A stretch of 55,350 nucleotides of DNA from NCBI RefSeq assembly GCF_002265435.1, contig NZ_NOKQ01000252.1, positions 1-55,350 on the forward strand, in the 5' to 3' direction. Shown in pieces: positions 14,309-23,083 of the stretch (within the stretch, counting starts at the first letter, position 1; each line of letters opens with the position of its first letter). Both the position numbers and the translations under genes were made by a program. The notes under the pieces were generated by a model. It saw only the letters and a program-made list of their open reading frames with translations, had not been told where the DNA came from and did not search any database. Source of the stretch: Tetzosporium hominis (lineage in GTDB: Bacteria; Bacillota; Bacilli; Bacillales_A; Planococcaceae).

Positions 14309-17080
14309 ATGTCCCAAGATCACTCGAGGTATTCTCGCCTTGCCAACATCACGAAAATGATCAACATGAAGCTCGATTTACGCGAAGTCATGGAGCAAGT
14401 CACACTGGCCATTTCAGAAGAAATCATGCGCTGCGATTCTGTCGGCATCTATCTACCACAACCAGACGGCACGTTCAGAGGATATGTCGGGAAGCCGGAA
14501 ATTATCAATGGGCGTACACTGGATATGCATGTCATTGATACCGATTATGATTTATTAGCAAAAGAAGTCATTGAAACTAAGAAAACTATTTATATCCCTG
14601 ACACCTCGAAAGACAACCGTCCGGATCCTCGTGCAGTAGAAGCATTCAAAATCAAGTCTCTCTTAGCGTTGCCTATTTCCTACGAGCAGGAACTGTTTGG
14701 CCTCGTATTCTTGTTTGATTATGGGATTCCGATGAATCTGACAGACGACGAGATTCAAGCAGTGGAAGCCTACGTCAATATGGCTGCCGTAGCGATTCAA
14801 AACGCCACCAATCTAACCAAAAAAGAGAAATTGTTGAATGAGAAGCAATTGCTCCTGGATGTATCGCGCGATTTGTCGATGTATACGACGCTACAGGAGT
14901 GTTTTGATAGCTGTTTCTTCTATATCCAACGTGTTCTCGACAACCCAAATATCGGTGTGCATCTAATGGATCCTATTGCACAGAAACGGATTCGTCCTGC
15001 CAAGCTGAGCAAAGACAGTGACTGGACAGAAGAAGAATGGTTAGAGCCCCATAAAGAAATGAATTTTGATGAAAATACAGATGCTCTTGTGATGGAAGTG
15101 TTGGAAACGAAGAACTATATATACGTTCCCGATGTTTTTACAGATTCCCGTCCAGATCATAATCTCTGTCGAAACTTTGGAATTTATGGCTTGGTCATGT
15201 TCCCTATCATCACTATGGGAGAAGTGCTCGGTCAGATTTCTGTAGTGACTCTCGAGGAGAAAGCACCTCTTTATACGGAGAGTCAGTTGCAGCTGACACA
15301 GTCCATTATTGACACGATGGCTTCTGCCCTGTCACACCTTTTATATATGGAAAAGCAGGACATCATTATTGAAGAGCGAACCTCGGAAGTCCTGGAGAAA
15401 AATAAAGAGCTTCAACATGTGGTCTCGGAATTGCAACACCTGAGCCGTGAGAAAGAATTGATTTTGAACTCTGCTGGTGAAGGAATCTTTGGTTTAGACC
15501 TACACCGTAACATCACTTTCTGCAATCCGGCAGGAGCCACTATGCTCGGATACGAATCGGAGAGTGAACTAATCGGAAAATCCGTGCATGTCATCATGAA
15601 CGGCCAATCTATGGAACGCAAAGAGATTGCGTCGGACGAAACCGACTCTTATTTTGAAGAATACAAGGTGTTCTACCGTAAAGACCACTCCACGTTCCCT
15701 GTTGAGTATGTGACAGCGCATATCAAAGAAAATAGCGAAATCGTGGGCGAAGTTATTACGTTTAAAGATATCTCTCAGCGGAAGCAGCTTGAAGAGAAAA
15801 TCAAATACTATGCGTATTTTGATAGCCTTACTGATTTGCCAAACCGTGTGTTATTAATGGACCGCATCACACAAGGCTTGAAATATGCCAAGAAGAATGA
15901 TGAAAAAGCTGCCATTCTGTTTTTAGATTTGGACCGCTTCAAAGTCGTCAATGACTCTCTCGGTCATAGTTACGGAGACATCCTGTTGCAAGAAGTGGCA
16001 AGTCGTTTAATGACTTGTGTACCTGAAGGAGCTACGGTTTCTAGACAAGGTGGCGATGAATTCATGATTTTCCTGCCACTCGTCAAAGAGGAAAGCGATA
16101 TTTTGAAGGTCATCAAGTGTATCGATGCTGTATTCGAGAAGCCTTTCCAGTTTCAGCAGCATGAGATGTACATCAAAACGAGTATCGGAATCAGTCTGTT
16201 CCCTGAAAATGGGGAATCAGCTGAAGTGTTAATCAAAAATGCGGATACGGCGATGTACAAATCTAAAGAGCGTCCAGGGACGAGCTTCCACTTCTTCAGT
16301 GAAGAGATGGACATCCGCTCGTATGAAACGATTCGCATAGAAAACGATTTGTACCGTGCCATTGAAAAAGATGAACTGTACCTACATTATCAGCCGCAAA
16401 TCGACTATAAGACGGGCCAGATTGTCGGTGTGGAAGCCTTGTTGCGCTGGAATCATCCAGAACATGGTTTTATTCCACCTGATCGGTTCATTCCGCTCGC
16501 AGAAGAGACTGGGCTCATTGTGCCAATCGGTGAATGGGTCTTACGTACAGCATGTGCTCAGATGAAACAATGGTACGATAGCGGCTTAAAACTCCCTCGT
16601 TTATCTGTAAACTTATCGGTCCATCAATTTGAGCATCAAGAACTGTTTAACACGATTGAATGTATTTTAGAGGAGACTGGACTCGCACCAGAGTACTTGG
16701 AATTAGAATTGACAGAGAATTTGATTGTAAAGAATACGGTTCAGACGCTACAGACGATGGAGAAGTTGAATGCATCTGGCATTAAGATTGCTATCGATGA
16801 TTTCGGTACCGGCTACTCATCTCTTGGCTATCTGCGCAATCTTCCAATCTCTAAATTAAAAATCGATAAGTCCTTCGTCGACTTGATGGTGCAAGACGAT
16901 GCAGCGATCACCAACACCATCATTACACTCGCTCAGAACCTTCGCCTTGAAGTCATTGCAGAAGGCGTTGAAACGAAGGAACAAGCAGATTACCTACTGC
17001 AACAAGATTGTTTCTTGATGCAGGGCTACTACTTTAGCAAGCCAATCCCACCAGAAGAGATTTACACCAAATACGCGTAA
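14309..17080 (+). CDS. GAF-GAF-PAS-GGDEF-EAL cyclic-di-GMP signalling protein
   Basis: A 923-residue cytoplasmic sensor with no membrane helices. Order: GAF 1 (about 20-170), GAF 2 (about 185-345), a short coiled coil (350-383), PAS (about 384-500), GGDEF (about 505-665) and EAL (about 680-923). The diguanylate cyclase active site is intact (SRQGGDEFMIF near 578), with DSLTDLPNR at its start. The phosphodiesterase also looks intact: VEALLRW near 707, ELTENL, IAIDDFGTGYSSL, KIDKSFV and IAEGVETKEQA. It may therefore make or degrade c-di-GMP depending on GAF/PAS input. Start ATG has GGAGG at 8 bases. The ThDP-enzyme gene follows after 17 bp, so the two are probably co-transcribed. Confidence 0.93.
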   Translation: MSQDHSRYSRLANITKMINMKLDLREVMEQVTLAISEEIMRCDSVGIYLPQPDGTFRGYVGKPEIINGRTLDMHVIDTDYDLLAKEVIETKKTIYIPDTSKDNRPDPRAVEAFKIKSLLALPISYEQELFGLVFLFDYGIPMNLTDDEIQAVEAYVNMAAVAIQNATNLTKKEKLLNEKQLLLDVSRDLSMYTTLQECFDSCFFYIQRVLDNPNIGVHLMDPIAQKRIRPAKLSKDSDWTEEEWLEPHKEMNFDENTDALVMEVLETKNYIYVPDVFTDSRPDHNLCRNFGIYGLVMFPIITMGEVLGQISVVTLEEKAPLYTESQLQLTQSIIDTMASALSHLLYMEKQDIIIEERTSEVLEKNKELQHVVSELQHLSREKELILNSAGEGIFGLDLHRNITFCNPAGATMLGYESESELIGKSVHVIMNGQSMERKEIASDETDSYFEEYKVFYRKDHSTFPVEYVTAHIKENSEIVGEVITFKDISQRKQLEEKIKYYAYFDSLTDLPNRVLLMDRITQGLKYAKKNDEKAAILFLDLDRFKVVNDSLGHSYGDILLQEVASRLMTCVPEGATVSRQGGDEFMIFLPLVKEESDILKVIKCIDAVFEKPFQFQQHEMYIKTSIGISLFPENGESAEVLIKNADTAMYKSKERPGTSFHFFSEEMDIRSYETIRIENDLYRAIEKDELYLHYQPQIDYKTGQIVGVEALLRWNHPEHGFIPPDRFIPLAEETGLIVPIGEWVLRTACAQMKQWYDSGLKLPRLSVNLSVHQFEHQELFNTIECILEETGLAPEYLELELTENLIVKNTVQTLQTMEKLNASGIKIAIDDFGTGYSSLGYLRNLPISKLKIDKSFVDLMVQDDAAITNTIITLAQNLRLEVIAEGVETKEQADYLLQQDCFLMQGYYFSKPIPPEEIYTKYA

Positions 17081-17097
17081 GTGAGGAGAATTCAGTA

Positions 17098-18738
17098 ATG
17101 AAAGCAGCACGTATCGTATTAGATGTTTTGAAGCAGAACGGGGTTCAGCACATGTTTGGAATCCCAGCAGGATCCGTCAACGCTTTTTTTGACGAGTTGA
17201 CGCAGATGGACGATATTACGCCAGTCGTGACAAAACATGAAGGGGCTGCTGGCTACATGGCCGCAGCGTATGCGAAATACACGAATCATTTGGCAGTCTG
17301 TATCGCTTGTAGCGGACCTGGTGGCACGAACTTAGTTACAGGTGCAGCAAACGCGATGCGCGAGCACTTGCCTGTTGTCTTCTTAACAGGGGCTGTTCCT
17401 GTCAGCACGCTTGGTCTTAATGCATCTCAAGAACTGGATGCCGAGCCGATCTTCCGTCCTGTGACAAAGTACAGCGCGACAGTGAACGATGTAGCAAATG
17501 TCGTAGAGGAAATCACAAAGGCTGTTGAAATTGCTCTTTCAGGCGTTCCCGGACCGGTTCACATCGCCCTGCCGATTGACGTACAACATCAACAAGTACC
17601 AGATGCAACGCTTCCTGCTGCTGCTGAGCGTAACTTGATTACACCGGATGCAGACGTCCTTGACCGCGTAGCAGAAGAACTAATCACCCGTGAGAGCGGC
17701 TATATTTTAGCTGGGCAAGGGATTCGAAATGCCGTCCCTGCACTACTCGAGCTTGCCGAAGTCTTGAACTGGCCAGTTGTTACGACACCTCAAGCGAAAG
17801 GCTATTTACCAGCGAGCCACCCACTAGTTGTGGGGGTCTATGGATTTGCCGGTCATGAGGCTGCTTCAGAATTGGTTTCAGGAGATGCGCACAACGTAGC
17901 GCTGATTATTGGTTCTAGTTTAGGAGAAACGGCTACAAACAACTACAACGCAGCCATCACACAAGATCGTTTCACTGTTCAACTCGACTTTGATGCTTCG
18001 GTGTTCAATCGCAAATACGTAGTCGACGAGGCAGTACTTGGCGATATTACGTTGAGCGTACCGGCACTTCTTGAAGCTGTAAAAGCTCGTAAAGGCGCGA
18101 CGTCACCTGCTCCACTCAAAGTGAAAAAGCAAGCTCCTTCTGAAGGTGGTTCGGAGTATACGACAAAGAACGTGCTACTTGCATTGCAACAATCTCTACC
18201 TGCTTCGACTCGTTACACAATCGATATCGGGGAGTTCATGTCTTACATGATCAACCATTTAGAAGTAAAAGAATCGTATACCTATGAAATCAACGTCCAC
18301 TTTGGAGCGATGGGAAGCGGAATCGGCTCAGCAATCGGCTCGAAGCTTGCGGAACCAGAACGCCCAGTCGTCTGTATCACAGGAGACGGATGCTTCTTCA
18401 TGCACGGCATGGAGCTGTTGACGGCGAAGGAATACAACTTGCCGATTTTGTTCGTCGTTATGAACAACGCTCGTCTTGGTATGGTGTACCATGGTCACAA
18501 CTTGCAGTTCAAACGCACGCATAGCGCATTCGAACAAGAGCCGGTGAATATCAGTGCCATGGCAGCTGCTATGGGAATTCCAAGCCACCGTGTGAGTGAG
18601 ATGGAAGACCTGACAGAAGAACGCGTCCAAGAGCTACTGTCTCATAACGGTCCAGCTGTTCTCGAAGTCTTCTTAAAAGATAACAGTACTCCTCCAATGG
18701 GAGACCGTGTGAAGTTCTTATCTTCGTTCGGAAAATAA
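17098..18738 (+). CDS. Thiamine diphosphate-dependent enzyme, acetolactate synthase-like
   Basis: A 546-residue ThDP enzyme of the acetolactate synthase / pyruvate oxidase / benzoylformate decarboxylase superfamily. The catalytic Glu is in TKHEGAAGYMAAAYA (near residue 46); CSGPGGTNLVTG follows. A central Rossmann-like domain covers about 185-340. The cofactor motif is GDGCFFMHGMELLTAKEYNL then PILFVVMNN near 427-455. No partner small subunit is nearby, so it is not an obvious biosynthetic IlvB; a catabolic acetolactate synthase, oxidase or decarboxylase is possible and sequence alone does not decide. The start has GAGGAGAATTC upstream. It lies 17 bp behind the c-di-GMP gene, an unusual partnership. 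Confidence 0.85.
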   Translation: MKAARIVLDVLKQNGVQHMFGIPAGSVNAFFDELTQMDDITPVVTKHEGAAGYMAAAYAKYTNHLAVCIACSGPGGTNLVTGAANAMREHLPVVFLTGAVPVSTLGLNASQELDAEPIFRPVTKYSATVNDVANVVEEITKAVEIALSGVPGPVHIALPIDVQHQQVPDATLPAAAERNLITPDADVLDRVAEELITRESGYILAGQGIRNAVPALLELAEVLNWPVVTTPQAKGYLPASHPLVVGVYGFAGHEAASELVSGDAHNVALIIGSSLGETATNNYNAAITQDRFTVQLDFDASVFNRKYVVDEAVLGDITLSVPALLEAVKARKGATSPAPLKVKKQAPSEGGSEYTTKNVLLALQQSLPASTRYTIDIGEFMSYMINHLEVKESYTYEINVHFGAMGSGIGSAIGSKLAEPERPVVCITGDGCFFMHGMELLTAKEYNLPILFVVMNNARLGMVYHGHNLQFKRTHSAFEQEPVNISAMAAAMGIPSHRVSEMEDLTEERVQELLSHNGPAVLEVFLKDNSTPPMGDRVKFLSSFGK

Positions 18739-18742
18739 ATGA

Positions 18743-18784
18743 AAAGCCTCTGTGAACTCGTTAGGAGTCCGCAGAGGCTTTTTG
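18743..18784 (+). terminator. Terminator after the ThDP-enzyme gene
   Basis: AAGCCTCTG pairs with CAGAGGCTT across a loop and is followed by TTTTGTTT; it lies between convergent genes and could act in both directions. Confidence 0.88.
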
Positions 18785-18785
18785 T

Positions 18786-19361
18786 TTAGTTATGAACCTC
18801 ACTTTGAGGCATGTGTTTTAAAAGCGTTCCGATTGTTTGTCCTTTAAAAGCATCCGGTACAGGTGCATCTTCTGCACTTTCATAATAAAAACTCGAGTGA
18901 CTCGAGTTGGCGATGTACCCCATTTTCAAGAAAGCCTCTACCATCGAGTCCGGTGCAGAGAGCCTACCTGTTCGTTCCTTGTATACCGGTGTGATGAACA
19001 CTCGAGCGATTCGGTCACCATCCCCTGAATAGACGACAAAACAGTCCGCCTGCTCTGCAATGACCCAGCGTCTTTTCGCGTACAACGAGATACCTGCTCC
19101 TTCTAATGCAGAAATGGCTTCAAGGTTCACTCCAAACAGTTCATTTATGAACTGGCGAATTTCTTTTCCCGTAACTTCACCTTGTCTTTGTGTAAGTTCT
19201 TGGTCCACTAAGTCACGCGCCTTTTGAGAAGAAGCTTGTAGGAGAGGTACTTGGTCCAGATCCATACCAAAAATTTCACGAATCACAGGAAAAAGCTCTT
19301 CGCTTGTAAGTTTTGTACCGTAAGGTTTAAGCGCTGCATCCATCCGTTCTGCTTTGTTCAT
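18786..19361 (-). CDS. Protein of unknown function (191 residues)
   Basis: I do not recognise this family. The protein is soluble, acidic and without signal peptide or membrane helix. The N-terminal half repeats a motif twice: KLTSEELFPVIREIFGMDLD (about 16-35) and EVTGKEIRQFINELFGVNLE (about 62-81), suggesting an internal duplication of a helical unit. The second half, from AKRRWVIAEQADCFVVYSGD, looks like a beta-rich domain. The start ATG has GGAGGAA upstream. It is the last gene of a minus-strand group with DUF4256 and a P-loop protein, 29 bp behind the former. Confidence 0.7.
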   Translation of the reverse strand: MNKAERMDAALKPYGTKLTSEELFPVIREIFGMDLDQVPLLQASSQKARDLVDQELTQRQGEVTGKEIRQFINELFGVNLEAISALEGAGISLYAKRRWVIAEQADCFVVYSGDGDRIARVFITPVYKERTGRLSAPDSMVEAFLKMGYIANSSHSSFYYESAEDAPVPDAFKGQTIGTLLKHMPQSEVHN

Positions 19362-19390
19362 TTCTATTCCTCCATGTCGAATGCTTACTT

Positions 19391-19951
19391 CTAAACTTTT
19401 AATACTCCGCGCCAGCCACGTGCCCCATAATAGGAATCAGCTCCGTTGTGGTAAACAAAGACCGTGTTATAACGTCGGTCGGCAAACAGCGCACCACCGA
19501 GCGTTCGAATCGCTTCAGGTGTAGCAATCCAGCTAGAGGTCTTCAGATCGAACTCACCAAGAGTTTGTAGATAGCGATACTGCTCTTCATCTAGTAGTTC
19601 TACACCCATCGCTTCTGCCATTTCAACAGCCGATTGCTCTGGTGGAAACTTCTTACGGCCTTCCCGTGCGGCTTGATCGAAGCATGTGCTGCGACGTCCC
19701 TTTGGACTTTCTTTCGCACAGTCGTAGAAATGGAACGTTCCTGACGCTTCATCAAAATACACGACATCTGGCTCACCGCCGGATTGTTCCATTTCATAGA
19801 GATTCATTAGTGCTTTTTCATTCGCGTTAAGCTTTTCCGTTACTTGCTCCCAAGGGACTGCCGGGTGACGGTCACTGTTCTTCTCAAAACGCGATTTAAG
19901 AGTTTCTAAAAGCTCTTGTTTCTCTAAATCAGTTAGTTCGTGATTTGCCAT
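19391..19951 (-). CDS. DUF4256 family protein
   Basis: A 186-residue protein that matches the DUF4256 family over its full length: LLETLKSRFEKNSDRHP at the start, EMEQSGGEPDVVYFDEASG, FYDCAKESPKGRRSTCFD, AVEMAEAMGVELLDEEQYR, FDLKTSSWIATPEAIRTLGG and the C-terminal ALFADRRYNTVFVYHNGADS then YYGARGWRG. The biochemical role of the family is not known to me. It is predicted cytoplasmic. The ATG has GAGAGGGGAATT upstream. It lies 13 bp behind the P-loop gene, so it is probably in the same transcript. Confidence 0.85.
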   Translation of the reverse strand: MANHELTDLEKQELLETLKSRFEKNSDRHPAVPWEQVTEKLNANEKALMNLYEMEQSGGEPDVVYFDEASGTFHFYDCAKESPKGRRSTCFDQAAREGRKKFPPEQSAVEMAEAMGVELLDEEQYRYLQTLGEFDLKTSSWIATPEAIRTLGGALFADRRYNTVFVYHNGADSYYGARGWRGVLKV

Positions 19952-19964
19952 ACGAATTCCCCTC

Positions 19965-20438
19965 TCAATTTCTTAATACACTTTCAAGAGTCTTACATAC
20001 TTCATCGATGCTTAGGTTTGTAGTATCTAGGATAAGATCTGCACTTTTTTCCAATAGAGGCAACACGGTTCTATGGTTTTCAAGAATCTCTGTACGTTGC
20101 TCTGGAGTTTTTCCGTAATCGTTCGTGCTCCGTTTCTCCACTCTTTCTAGCATAGAAGTCAACTCTGCTTTCAATAAAACGACTACATCAAAGTCTTGAT
20201 AAAATACCCCTTGATTGTCGCAACATCCTGAAATAAATAAGTGTGAGGATCTTGCTGATTCCACTAACTCTGTCATTTTCTTTTCTTTTAAAAAACGTTC
20301 TGTACCGTTCTCGTGAGTCACTTCTATTACGTAATCTCCGTAATCTGTATCAACCGTTTGATACCCTAGACGATTTAATCCTTTTAACGCACTGGTCTTT
20401 CCAACCCCTGATAAACCTGTCACATAAACTACTGTCAT
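19965..20438 (-). CDS. Small P-loop NTPase/kinase-like protein
   Basis: A 157-residue P-loop protein of the AAA/adenylate-kinase-like or shikimate-kinase-like type. Walker A is VTGLSGVGKTSALKGLNRLG (about residues 5-24). An acidic strand end is seen in DVVVLLKAE, and an arginine-rich lid region in ERVEKRSTNDYGKTPEQRTE. LILDTTNLSIDEV at the end is common in this group. It probably phosphorylates a small molecule, but the substrate is unknown. The ATG follows a GGGGGC stretch. It lies in a minus-strand run with the DUF4256 gene, 28 bp behind the 20467 gene. Confidence 0.75.
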   Translation of the reverse strand: MTVVYVTGLSGVGKTSALKGLNRLGYQTVDTDYGDYVIEVTHENGTERFLKEKKMTELVESARSSHLFISGCCDNQGVFYQDFDVVVLLKAELTSMLERVEKRSTNDYGKTPEQRTEILENHRTVLPLLEKSADLILDTTNLSIDEVCKTLESVLRN

Positions 20439-20466
20439 AAGAGCCCCCTATCTGTTACCTTCTACT

Positions 20467-20880
20467 TTACCCTTGTATTTCAAGTGGTTCAACTACCCAA
20501 GGAAGCCATAATTCCATCATGACTTGAACAACAGGAGTAGGCAACTCGTCTGGTACGAAGTCCAGGTCTTCTGTATCGAGAAATAGAGTAATTTCTTCAT
20601 CGGAATAGCTAGAATCGACAGCCTCCCCCACCACATGATAAATCGCTAAAAATTGATGGTGCTCTCCCTCTTGATCAATTTGCATAATCTCTACCGCTTT
20701 CGCTAGGTCTATACCATAGCGATCTGCGAAACCTTGAATCCAGTCAGGCAATGAGGGGATAGAGTTGATGTAGTTTTGACAATAGAGACAAGAGCACGAT
20801 TCTAGTGAAAAAGGCAATGTCTTGTAAACTTGGTGTGTTTGCAGATGCTGTTCATGACTTTGATTTATTAGATGGACCAT
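20467..20880 (-). CDS. Protein of unknown function with CxCxxC motif
   Basis: A 137-residue acidic protein that I do not recognise. Near residue 30 it has ESCSCLYCQNYINSI, a CxCxxC cluster that could bind a metal, followed by a helical segment (LPDWIQGFADRYGIDLAKAV) and an acidic C-terminal half. There is no signal peptide or membrane helix. The start ATG at 20880 has AGAGGTGA upstream and overlaps the end of the GrpB-family gene by 13 bp, so the two are translationally linked. Function cannot be inferred beyond this. Confidence 0.65.
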   Translation of the reverse strand: MVHLINQSHEQHLQTHQVYKTLPFSLESCSCLYCQNYINSIPSLPDWIQGFADRYGIDLAKAVEIMQIDQEGEHHQFLAIYHVVGEAVDSSYSDEEITLFLDTEDLDFVPDELPTPVVQVMMELWLPWVVEPLEIQG

Positions 20881-21458
20881 TTAGTTTCACCTCTATATTG
20901 TTTTGGAAGGATACACCTGACTGTTTTCATTTGTAAGGATTCAATCTTGCTCACTTGCCAAGCTGTGGCCTGCTGTTCAAGCTGCTGCACTAAGTCATGT
21001 TTTCCTTCTATATAACTTGTTATGTTGGTGGGATACGATTGGGCAAGTTGAAGCTTTAAATCACCGTATTGTTGTGCTTCCTTGGGATGTGCACGGAGAT
21101 AGTCTCGAAACACCAAATGACGCTCGATTTCCGGATTCCCCACTTCAAAGACATGGACATGATGAGTCCGGTTGTCGCAACCTTTTTGAAAGTAGCGTCG
21201 ACCGGGCAGTCCGTTCTCTCCTCTTGGCTCATAGCCGAGTGCTTCCATCCGAGCATTGAAAGCATCCACTTGCTCAAGGTTTGTGACGACTGGTAACAAA
21301 TCGATCACCGGTTTTGCTGCCAGACCCGGAACTGCCGTACTCCCGATATGATGAATGTCTACAACTAAACCTCCAAACAGTTTGTGAAGAATATGCGCTT
21401 CTTGTTGAAATTGGCGAACCCAGTCTTGTTGATAAGGCTTTACAATCACTTTACGCAT
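20868..21458 (-). CDS. GrpB family protein (UPF0157)
   Basis: A 196-residue protein of the GrpB/UPF0157 family, a nucleotidyltransferase-like fold. Diagnostic pieces are VDIHHIGSTAVPGLAAKPVI near residue 35, EALGYEPRGENGLPGRRYF, HVHVFEVGNPEIERHLVFRD and YLRAHPKEAQQYGDLKLQLA. The HxGSTAVPG segment resembles the GS motif of nucleotidyltransferases. The activity is not established. I prefer ATG at 21458; a GTG at 21467 is possible since GGGGAT lies between. It heads a run of five minus-strand genes. Confidence 0.85.
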   Translation of the reverse strand: MRKVIVKPYQQDWVRQFQQEAHILHKLFGGLVVDIHHIGSTAVPGLAAKPVIDLLPVVTNLEQVDAFNARMEALGYEPRGENGLPGRRYFQKGCDNRTHHVHVFEVGNPEIERHLVFRDYLRAHPKEAQQYGDLKLQLAQSYPTNITSYIEGKHDLVQQLEQQATAWQVSKIESLQMKTVRCILPKQYRGETKWSI

Positions 21459-21495
21459 GGAATCCACATCCCCACTGTCTTTTTTACAGTGTAAT

Positions 21496-21539
21496 AGAAA
21501 AAACCCACCGCAGCAAAGGGGGTCAAAGCTGCAGTGGGT
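21496..21539 (-). terminator. Terminator of the metNIQ operon
   Basis: On the minus strand CCCACTGCAGC pairs with GCTGCGGTGGG around a 14-base loop and is followed by TTTTTT. It is 9 bases after the metQ stop. Confidence 0.92.
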
Positions 21540-21547
21540 GGGTGCCC

Positions 21548-22408
21548 TTATTTAAAATAGCTGTTCATTTTTTCAAACATAGCAACAGTTTCTTCGGCTG
21601 TTTTGCGAATGATGAATTTGCTTCCTTTAAACTCTTCATTGATAGCAGCTTCAACTGCTGGATCTTGGTAATACTCGACAATTTGCTGATACTCTTCTTT
21701 ATCTGCTTCGTCTGCACGTGCAGCAATGATGTTGATGTACGGTTCGATAGTATCGGAATCTGCATTCTCAAAGTACACGGCATCTTCTGCTGGAACAAAG
21801 CCAGCTTGTACAGCCACTCCGTTGTTGATGAGTGAAATCGCTACGTCTGGTAATACACGAGCTGTCTGCTGTGGTTCCATCGCAATAAATTCAAGCTCTA
21901 ACGGGTTCGAAGTGATCTTATCCAAGTCCCCTGTAATCCCAAAGTCTTCTGATAGCTCAATAACTCCTGCTTCTTGCAGCAAGTTCAATGCACGTGGAAG
22001 TGTGGATGCATCATTTGGAATGGCTACTTTGTCACCTTTCTTCAGCTCATCTAACGATTCAATTTTGTCAGAGTAGACTCCCAGTGGTGCGAACACAGTC
22101 GTTCCAACTGGCGCTAAGTCTTCTCCAGACTCAGCTACAAAGTTCGAGAAGAACGAGATTGTCTGGAATGCGTTCAAGTCGATGTCCCCTGCTGCTAAAG
22201 CCTTGTTTGGCATAATATAGTCTGTGAACTCTACGATTTCTACGTTCAAGCCATCTTCTTTTGCAAGTTCCACGATGACTGGCCATTGCGGTTCATCTGC
22301 ACCGTTCACCCCGATTTTGATTGTCTCTTCTGCTCCATCTGCTGAGTTACATGCAGCCAGTGTAAGAGCTGCTGTTGCGGCAAGAGCCGCGAGTTTTAGT
22401 TTTTTCAT
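21548..22408 (-). CDS. metQ: Methionine ABC transporter substrate-binding lipoprotein MetQ
   Basis: A 286-residue lipoprotein of the NlpA/MetQ family that captures D- or L-methionine outside the membrane. The signal peptide ends in the lipobox LTLAAC (Cys near residue 20). The mature domain begins TIKIGVNGADEPQWPVIVEL, followed by NVEIVEFTDYIMPNKALAAG and DIDLNAFQT, as in MetQ. The C-terminus RKTAEETVAMFEKMN is typical. It is the last gene of metN-metI-metQ, 12 bp behind metI, under the S-box leader in front of metN. Confidence 0.95.
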   Translation of the reverse strand: MKKLKLAALAATAALTLAACNSADGAEETIKIGVNGADEPQWPVIVELAKEDGLNVEIVEFTDYIMPNKALAAGDIDLNAFQTISFFSNFVAESGEDLAPVGTTVFAPLGVYSDKIESLDELKKGDKVAIPNDASTLPRALNLLQEAGVIELSEDFGITGDLDKITSNPLELEFIAMEPQQTARVLPDVAISLINNGVAVQAGFVPAEDAVYFENADSDTIEPYINIIAARADEADKEEYQQIVEYYQDPAVEAAINEEFKGSKFIIRKTAEETVAMFEKMNSYFK

Positions 22409-22420
22409 GTGTGTAATCTC

Positions 22421-23083
22421 CTATCGTCTCATAATTTTTTTAGATAATGTATTTCCAAGCCACTGCGCAATCTGCACGAGCAGAATCAACACAATGACTG
22501 TGACAACCATGACGCTGGTATCAAAACGCTGGTAGCCGTAAGTAATAGCAATATGACCAAGGCCTCCGCCTCCTACATAACCGGCTACTGCTGAGAAGTC
22601 GATTAGACTGACGGTAACAAATGTTAGCCCAAGAATCAGTGGGCCAAGTGCTTCAGGAATGAGCACAGTAAATACAATCTGGAACGGGCTAGCACCCATT
22701 GCTTTTGCTGCTTCGATGACACCCGGGTCGATGCTAAGCAAATTCTGCTCAACAATTCGTGCCACACTGAACGTCGCCATGATGGCCATCGGAAATACAG
22801 CTGCCCCCACTCCTATCGTTGTTCCCATCACTATTCGCGTAATAGGCATCAAGAAGACAAGGAACACGATAAACGGGATAGGACGTACGACGTTGATGAT
22901 CAAGTTGAGCAATCCGTACAAGAAGCGATTTTCTAGGATATTCCCTTGTCTTGATACGAACAAAGCGAGACCAACCAAGATGCCTAGAATGGAACCGAGG
23001 ATTAGGGTCAAGATGACCATTGTGATGGTCTCACCAGTCGCTTCAATGATGCGCTGGTAGAATGTACTCCATTCAACTTTCAT
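22421..23083 (-). CDS. metI: Methionine ABC transporter permease MetI
   Basis: A 220-residue inner-membrane permease with about five membrane helices. The binding-protein-dependent transport motif that docks on the ATPase reads EAAKAMGASPFQIVFTVLIP (about residues 130-150), and RPIPFIVFLVFLMPITR and VAGYVGGGGLGHIAITYGYQ are MetI hallmarks. The ATG at 23083 lies inside the end of metN (11-bp overlap), showing translational coupling. It works with MetN and MetQ in methionine import. Confidence 0.95.
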   Translation of the reverse strand: MKVEWSTFYQRIIEATGETITMVILTLILGSILGILVGLALFVSRQGNILENRFLYGLLNLIINVVRPIPFIVFLVFLMPITRIVMGTTIGVGAAVFPMAIMATFSVARIVEQNLLSIDPGVIEAAKAMGASPFQIVFTVLIPEALGPLILGLTFVTVSLIDFSAVAGYVGGGGLGHIAITYGYQRFDTSVMVVTVIVLILLVQIAQWLGNTLSKKIMRR

